Shown: one piece after another, positions 59,463 to 64,000 of the stretch | Layout of the letters: every line of letters begins with the position of its first letter | Numbering within the stretch: position 1 is the stretch's first letter | Notes under the pieces: generated by a model | What the model saw: the letters and a program-made list of their open reading frames with translations, nothing else | Told to the model about the DNA's origin: nothing | Database searches by the model: none | Translations under genes and position numbers: made by a program | Assembly: GCA_045599185.1 (NCBI GenBank) | Contig: JAZRVO010000029.1 | Coordinates: 62,001-126,000 of the forward strand | DNA length: 64,000 bases | Reading direction: 5' to 3' | Origin: UBA1240 sp045599185 | GTDB taxonomy: Bacteria; Spirochaetota; Spirochaetia; Treponematales; Treponemataceae

Positions 59463-60221
59463 ATGCTGCAAGAAAGTGAATGGAACATATTTAACAATAT
59501 TTTGCTGGAACTGTACACGCTTAATGACATAAACATTCTTGTAAAAAAAGTTCTGAATGTTTTAAGAATTTTAATCCCGTTTTCAAAAGGCAGTTTCATC
59601 AGTCTGGACGATGAGCAGAGAATCCGGTCTGAAAATTCTTATTTTTTAGGTTTTGATGAAAAACTTTCTGATAAATACATTAACGATTTTTATAATATGG
59701 ATTACCTGCGCTATCTTTACGATTTCAGCCACGAAACTTCTGTTTTTCAGGATTCTGCATTGCTTGCAGATGACGTGCGGAAAAATACGGACTTTTACAG
59801 AAAATTTCTGCTTCCCTACGACATTCCTTTTGGCGCGGGCATTCTTCTGGTAAAAAACCGAAAAATAATCGGCATATTCAATTTGTTCAGAAGTACCAGC
59901 TTGGGCGATTTTACGCAAAAAGATATTTATATTTTAAATATTTTGAAGCGACATCTGGAAAACCTGATTTATTCAAACATAGCTTCAGATTCTCAAAAAA
60001 TTGTCATAAAAGAATCTATTGACAATATAAAGAAGCAGTATAATTTTTCGGAACGTGAAGTAGAGATTTTGCATTTAATTGCTGACGGCAAAAGTAATAC
60101 TGAAATTTGCGGTGTACTTTTTGTAAGTCTTTCAACCGTAAAAAAGCACGTTTATAATATTTTTAACAAGGCTGGCGTAAACTCAAGAACGCAGCTTTTA
60201 AATTTGATTTATTCCAAATGA
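59463..60221 (+). CDS. LuxR-family transcriptional regulator
   Basis: 252 residues. The N-terminal 180 residues resemble a GAF-like ligand-binding fold (GSFISLDDEQRIR, DIPFGAGILLVKN). The C-terminal HTH is LuxR type: NFSEREVEILHLIADGKSNTEICGVLFVSLSTVKKHVYNIFNKAGV. It has no receiver domain. ATG 59463 with ACGGAG is preferred; a longer frame to 59325 runs through the promoter. It is the probable regulator of the preceding nitrogen cluster. Confidence 0.87.
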   Translation: MLQESEWNIFNNILLELYTLNDINILVKKVLNVLRILIPFSKGSFISLDDEQRIRSENSYFLGFDEKLSDKYINDFYNMDYLRYLYDFSHETSVFQDSALLADDVRKNTDFYRKFLLPYDIPFGAGILLVKNRKIIGIFNLFRSTSLGDFTQKDIYILNILKRHLENLIYSNIASDSQKIVIKESIDNIKKQYNFSEREVEILHLIADGKSNTEICGVLFVSLSTVKKHVYNIFNKAGVNSRTQLLNLIYSK

Positions 60222-60274
60222 CCCAGAACGCTTTTTACAGTTTTAGCTGTAAGTGTTACATACGAACCTCTCCT

Positions 60275-60310
60275 GGCCGGTGCTTTTACTTAGTGCCGGC
60301 CTTTTTATTT
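60275..60310 (+). terminator. Terminator of the LuxR gene
   Basis: GGCCGG and CCGGCC arms with a 15-base loop region, followed by TTTTTATTTT. Confidence 0.85.
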
Positions 60311-60534
60311 TACAGTTTTTTTGCAAACTGCAATTCTTGTTGTATTTCAGCTTTTCCCATAAAAACAGAATGATCCGCAAAAAAAAATTTTTGCGGCTAT
60401 GTTTAAAAATAAATTCAGCCGTTCTAAAATTTTAGAACCGCCATTCTCAAAAATAAATATTTAAAGCAAAAATTTTTAAGTTTAAACGTTCTGATTTTTG
60501 TAAAAAATTAGCGGCAAATACAGCGCCAAAATGA

Positions 60535-60584
60535 TGAAAAAAAGGTCAAAAGTTCATCATTTTTTTGAAGAACCTTTGACCTTT
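60535..60584 (-). terminator. Terminator of the ridA transcript
   Basis: On the minus strand, AAAGGTCAAA pairs with TTTGACCTTT (with an inner GTTC/GAAC), followed by a T-run. It ends the ridA-membrane protein transcript. Confidence 0.8.
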
Positions 60585-60621
60585 CTGTTTAGTCCGGATT
60601 ACAGCCGTATTTGGAGTTCGG

Positions 60622-61050
60622 CTAGCGGCACATAAAAAAGCCTGCAACCGGGCCCAAAAATATTGCGGCGTAAATCAGGGTAATCCACGGCTGGTAATCA
60701 ACGTAAAATTCCTTAAAGCTCAAACTCCACGGATGCCTGATGATGACCCAGCCGAACACATCTGCGACAATGCAAATTCCGCTCCAGATTGCGCCTGTTA
60801 CAATGGCTTCCTGAATCGAAGGTTCGCTTAAACCGTGCATGTACAAAAAGCCGAAAACAGAAAACATAATGATGTTATACAAAGGATGCCAGGGTTTTGT
60901 TCTTTCGTACCCTTCACCCATTCCCGGGCTGTCTTTCATTGACTTCATGTGCAGTACGCAAATATTAAAAATCGTGTGACCGATTCCTATGAAAGTTACA
61001 ATAATATACGCCGTCCAGAACCATAACATGGACATTCCAAAATTCTGCAT
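60622..61050 (-). CDS. Four-helix membrane protein, unknown
   Basis: 142 residues from ATG 61050 (AGGTG upstream; a GTG nine bases earlier overlaps it). Four hydrophobic helices, including FWTAYIIVTFIGIGHTIFNICVL and PWITLIYAAIFLGPVAGFF. Two His and several Trp in the loops. No family recognised. It lies 20 bases after ridA, so it shares that transcript. Confidence 0.7.
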   Translation of the reverse strand: MQNFGMSMLWFWTAYIIVTFIGIGHTIFNICVLHMKSMKDSPGMGEGYERTKPWHPLYNIIMFSVFGFLYMHGLSEPSIQEAIVTGAIWSGICIVADVFGWVIIRHPWSLSFKEFYVDYQPWITLIYAAIFLGPVAGFFMCR

Positions 61051-61070
61051 TGCAAGCACCTTCTTAAAAA

Positions 61071-61442
61071 TTATTTTTCTGCAATAACTTCAACTTCTAC
61101 CAAGGCGCCTTTTGGCAGGGCGGCAACTTCTACGCAGCTTCTCGCAGGTTTTTCTGAAAAATACTGGCCGTACACTGCATTGAAATCTGCAAAATTTTTA
61201 ATGTCGCTTAAAAAACACGTGGTTTTTACGGCTTTGGAAATATCTGAACCGGCCGCAGCAAGAACAGCCTTAAGGTTTTCACAAACCTGAACCGTCTGGC
61301 CTTTAATGTCGGCGGCTTCAATGTTGCCAGTTGCCGGGTTAATTGCAATCTGGCCGCTTGTAAAAACAAGTGAACCTGTTACCACAACCTGTGAATAAGG
61401 CCCGATTGCGGCCGGTGCATTGTTAGTGTTTATTTTTTCCAT
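61071..61442 (-). CDS. ridA: RidA family enamine/imine deaminase
   Basis: 123 residues. Typical start TNNAPAAIGPYSQVVVTG and GSLVFTSGQIAINPATG, and the catalytic Arg in PARSCVEVAALPKGALVEVEVIAEK. RidA removes reactive enamines from PLP enzymes. SD AGGAG before the ATG. The position beside the nitrogen cluster may be coincidental. Confidence 0.95.
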   Translation of the reverse strand: MEKINTNNAPAAIGPYSQVVVTGSLVFTSGQIAINPATGNIEAADIKGQTVQVCENLKAVLAAAGSDISKAVKTTCFLSDIKNFADFNAVYGQYFSEKPARSCVEVAALPKGALVEVEVIAEK

Positions 61443-61667
61443 AAAATACTCCTTTAGTAATTTCTAACAGCCAAAATGTCGAATTTGATAAATTTCGCAC
61501 AAACCCGATATTCGGCCTTTTATTTTGCGCATTACATTTTTACGTCAAATTGAACTTTAGGTCTATACTTTGCACGGCTTTCAGCATTAAAACCGGCAGC
61601 AAAAAATAAACCAGTTTACAGTATTCGCTTGATTTTAGTTTTCATAAATAATACTCTTACCTCAATT

Positions 61668-63023
61668 ATGTCTGAAAACACAAAAAACATGACTGAAGGC
61701 AAACCCCTTCCTATTCTGATTAAGTTTGCCCTTCCTTTGGTAGCCGGCAACGTTTTTCAACTTATGTACACTTTTTTTGATACGGCAATTGTCGGCAAGT
61801 ATCTTGGTGTGCAGGCACTGGCCGCGCTTGGTGCAGTTGAATATTTAATATGGCTTTTGTACGGAATGGTACAGGGAATTGCCCAGGGTTTTAGCATTAA
61901 AATGGCGCAGGATTTTGGCGCTGGCGATACGAAAAGCCTTAAAAAAGTCATCGGAAACTCCGTGGTTCTTTCTGCCGTTTCATCCGTCATTCTGCTTGTT
62001 GCCGGTGTGCTTACGTCTAAACCAATTCTTATGCTGCTGCACACCCCAAAGGAAATTTTACCCCTTTCTACCCTTTACATAAACATTCTGTTTTTTGGTC
62101 TGCCGGTAATTTTTGCCTACAACCTTCTTGCCGGGCTTTTGCGTTCACTTGGAAACAGTAAAACGCCGCTGCACGCCGTAATAGTTTCTTCCATTATAAA
62201 CATTGCGCTGGACCTTCTGTTTGTGCTTGTTTTTAAATGGGGAATTGCCGGGGCTGCAATTGCCACGCTTATTGCCCAGGCGGCTTCTACGGTTTTCTGC
62301 TTTGTAAAGCTTGCTAAAATACCTGAAGTTCAGGTTACAAAATCTGATTTTGAAATAAATGTTTCTTTAAGCAAAAAACTTTACATGCTTGGCCTGCCCC
62401 TTGCCGTTCAAGGTTCAATTATTGCGGTTGGCGGAATGATTGTTGAGTTTGTAGTTAATTCTTTTGGCGTTGCATTTATTGCCGCCTACGTTGCCGTTAC
62501 CAAACTTTACGGACTTTTAGATATTGCCGCAACTTCCTTTGGTTTTGCCCTTATGACCTATGTCGGCCAGAACCACGGGGCAAAACTTTATGACAGAATC
62601 CGTATCGGAACAAAAAGCGGAATGGCGCTAAGCCTTACCTGTTCCGTAATTATTTCCAGCGTAATGATTTTGTTCGGAAAATCTTTTTTAACGCTTTTCA
62701 TTTCTGCAAATGATGCAAACGCCGCGCAGGTTATGCAAACCGGTTACCAGTACCTGCGGCTTATGAGCCTGTTCCTTCCTACCCTTTACCTTTTGTGGCT
62801 TACAAGAAGCATCATTCAGGGTTTGGGTAATACCTTCGTTCCAATGGTTTCCGGCATTATGGAATTTGTAATGCGCACAGGAAGCGCATTAATTCTGCCG
62901 ATTTTTATTAAAGAAAACGGCATTTTGTACGCGGAAGTGCTGGCATGGATTGGCGCGGATTTAGTCCTCATTCCAAAATTCATAATGATGTTTAGGGAAA
63001 TGAAAAAAGAAAAGAAAAAATGA
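61668..63023 (+). CDS. MATE family efflux transporter
   Basis: 451 residues with about 12 helices. PILIKFALPLVAGNVFQLMYTFFDTAIVGKYLG and the second-half counterpart LYMLGLPLAVQGSIIAVGGMIVEFVVNSFG are MATE signatures. Exports cationic drugs or metabolites by Na+ or H+ exchange. ATG 61668 is used; no SD, with a -10-like TAATACT just upstream, so the mRNA leader may be very short. Overlaps the NUDIX gene by four bases. Confidence 0.93.
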   Translation: MSENTKNMTEGKPLPILIKFALPLVAGNVFQLMYTFFDTAIVGKYLGVQALAALGAVEYLIWLLYGMVQGIAQGFSIKMAQDFGAGDTKSLKKVIGNSVVLSAVSSVILLVAGVLTSKPILMLLHTPKEILPLSTLYINILFFGLPVIFAYNLLAGLLRSLGNSKTPLHAVIVSSIINIALDLLFVLVFKWGIAGAAIATLIAQAASTVFCFVKLAKIPEVQVTKSDFEINVSLSKKLYMLGLPLAVQGSIIAVGGMIVEFVVNSFGVAFIAAYVAVTKLYGLLDIAATSFGFALMTYVGQNHGAKLYDRIRIGTKSGMALSLTCSVIISSVMILFGKSFLTLFISANDANAAQVMQTGYQYLRLMSLFLPTLYLLWLTRSIIQGLGNTFVPMVSGIMEFVMRTGSALILPIFIKENGILYAEVLAWIGADLVLIPKFIMMFREMKKEKKK

Positions 63024-63427
63024 AACAAATTACTGTAAGCGGCGCAATTATTATCCGTCAGAATCCGCAGACATTGCAAAAAGAAGTTTTTGCAACCCAG
63101 CGCGGCTGTGGCGAATGGAAAGGCTGGTGGGAACTGCCCGGCGGAAAACTGGAACCTGAAGAAACGCCGGAAGAATGTATTGTGCGTGAAATTTATGAAG
63201 AACTTGCCACAGAAATTAAGGCTGAAAAAATTGTTGACGTTATCGAATACGATTACCCGGCTTTTCACCTTAAAATGCACTGCATACTTTGTACCGTTGT
63301 CAACGGCAATTTGCAGCTGCTGGAACATCAGGCAGCCCGATGGCTTACACGGCAAACACTGCATTCCGTTAACTGGCTTCCGGCAGATGAACTGATTTTG
63401 GAAAAAATTGAAAAACTTTTAGGATAA
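63020..63427 (+). CDS. NUDIX hydrolase (MutT-like)
   Basis: 135 residues. Nudix box GGKLEPEETPEECIVREIYEEL, beginning at about residue 41, matches GX5EX7REUXEEXGU apart from the last positions (LAT). WKGWWELPGG precedes it, as in (deoxy)nucleoside triphosphate pyrophosphohydrolases. Start overlaps the MATE stop (ATGA). Confidence 0.92.
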   Translation: MKQITVSGAIIIRQNPQTLQKEVFATQRGCGEWKGWWELPGGKLEPEETPEECIVREIYEELATEIKAEKIVDVIEYDYPAFHLKMHCILCTVVNGNLQLLEHQAARWLTRQTLHSVNWLPADELILEKIEKLLG

Positions 63428-63527
63428 ATTCCAAAAACAACAGCTTTAAACAGCAAGTTGATTACATTTAATTGGAGATTTTAGATTTTTTTACTATATT
63501 TACACTTTCAATTGAAGGGAGAAAAAT

Positions 63528-64000
63528 ATGCAGATAAAAAAACCGGCATTCTTACATAACGGACAGACAATTGGAATTACTGCGCCGTCTTTTGGATGCA
63601 CAATTGAACCCTACGTTACCCGTTTTGAACACGCTCAAAAGCAGCTGCAAAACCGCGGCTACAAACTGAAAATTGGAAAAACCGTTTATGCCAGCGACGG
63701 GCTTGGCATAAGCACCAATCCCAAAACCGCAGCAAAGGAACTTGAAGAATTCTATCTGGATGACCAGATTGATGCAATTATTTCGGCCGGTGGCGGAGAA
63801 ACCATGTGTGAAACCGTTGAACACATTGATTTTGAAAAATTAGGCAATGCAAAACCAAAATGGTTTATGGGCTATTCCGACAACACTAACTTTATTTTTC
63901 CGCTGGCAACAATTAGCGGCGTGCAGGGCATTTACGGCCCTTGTATAACGGCTTTTGGCAGGCAGTGGGCACAAACTGAAAAATATTCAATTGAACTTTT
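63528..64000 (+). CDS. LD-carboxypeptidase, S66 family (truncated at window end)
   Basis: First 157 residues of a longer gene. FLHNGQTIGITAPSFGC, then DAIISAGGGETMCETVEHIDFE and the nucleophile motif WFMGYSDNTN (Ser in GYSDN) identify an S66 LD-carboxypeptidase (LdcA or MccF-like), which trims the terminal D-Ala from peptidoglycan tetrapeptides or cleaves microcin C. The SD AGGGAG precedes ATG 63528. The reading frame continues beyond 64000. Confidence 0.9.
   Translation, partial: MQIKKPAFLHNGQTIGITAPSFGCTIEPYVTRFEHAQKQLQNRGYKLKIGKTVYASDGLGISTNPKTAAKELEEFYLDDQIDAIISAGGGETMCETVEHIDFEKLGNAKPKWFMGYSDNTNFIFPLATISGVQGIYGPCITAFGRQWAQTEKYSIEL

Larger units (their letters stand above)
60222..60621. 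other. Intergenic with two terminators
   Basis: 400 bases between convergent genes. Apart from the two terminators listed separately, the middle part (60310-60530) is AT-rich without a supported gene. Confidence 0.5.

Noticed and set aside
1..64000. CRISPR arrays, rRNA operons, tmRNA or insertion sequences
   Set aside because: No regularly spaced repeats, rRNA sequence or transposase were recognised by eye.

Overview
The window looks like chromosome of a treponeme (Spirochaetota, probably a host-associated Treponema). Evidence: a FlaA flagellar sheath protein, a spirochaete-type spiro-SPASM radical SAM protein, lipoprotein signals of spirochaete type, and a rho / rpmE / lnt / HU / rpsT / flaA / amidase gene neighbourhood that, from memory, resembles the one in T. 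pallidum. Coding is dense and moderately AT-rich. Starts other than ATG (TTG, GTG) are common, and several genes lack a Shine-Dalgarno (SD) sequence.

Layout. 0.3-9.3 kb: rex, an rRNA methyltransferase, then minus-strand accessory genes (HD hydrolase, XRE regulator, DinB-like, VOC-DUF3795 fusion, DUF1697, GNAT), a GNAT pseudogene with two homopolymer lesions, a strong-SD 36-codon ORF, and paired hairpin repeats. 9.5-20.6 kb: housekeeping genes on the minus strand (rpmE, rho, bactofilin, lnt, HU, rpsT, a zinc-ribbon protein, a JAMM-DinG helicase fusion, two tRNA-Glu, a RelA/SpoT-TPR protein, flaA). 20.6-28.9 kb: one long probable operon with spiro-SPASM, a glycosyltransferase-like protein, a cytidylyltransferase/PseG/methyltransferase triple fusion, an ATP-grasp enzyme, a cell-wall amidase and a GerMN protein. 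29-34.4 kb: xseA-xseB-mutL and small redox genes. 34.7-38.9 kb: a biotin acquisition operon (birA, bioY, ECF ATPase, ECF permease, bioB) with a BirA-type operator over the birA start.

40.2-42.9 kb is a very AT-rich island: XRE-ImmA pair, short ORFs and a DUF4417 gene interrupted by an in-frame TAG. 42.9-47.1 kb: flavodoxin-like protein, YgjP-type metalloprotease, M20 peptidase and two membrane proteins.

47.3-60.3 kb is the most notable region, a nitrogen-scavenging locus: two DUF1989 pairs (carboxyguanidine-deiminase/UAAP type), allophanate hydrolase, two NifI-like PII proteins, an NMT1/Tau-type ABC transporter, a 1194-residue biotin-dependent urea/guanidine carboxylase, and a LuxR-type regulator behind an attenuator-like leader and palindromes. 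The expected route is uptake, ATP- and biotin-dependent carboxylation, deimination to allophanate, and hydrolysis to ammonia and CO2. The biotin operon would supply the carboxylase cofactor. The window ends with ridA, a small membrane protein, a MATE exporter, a NUDIX hydrolase and a truncated LD-carboxypeptidase.
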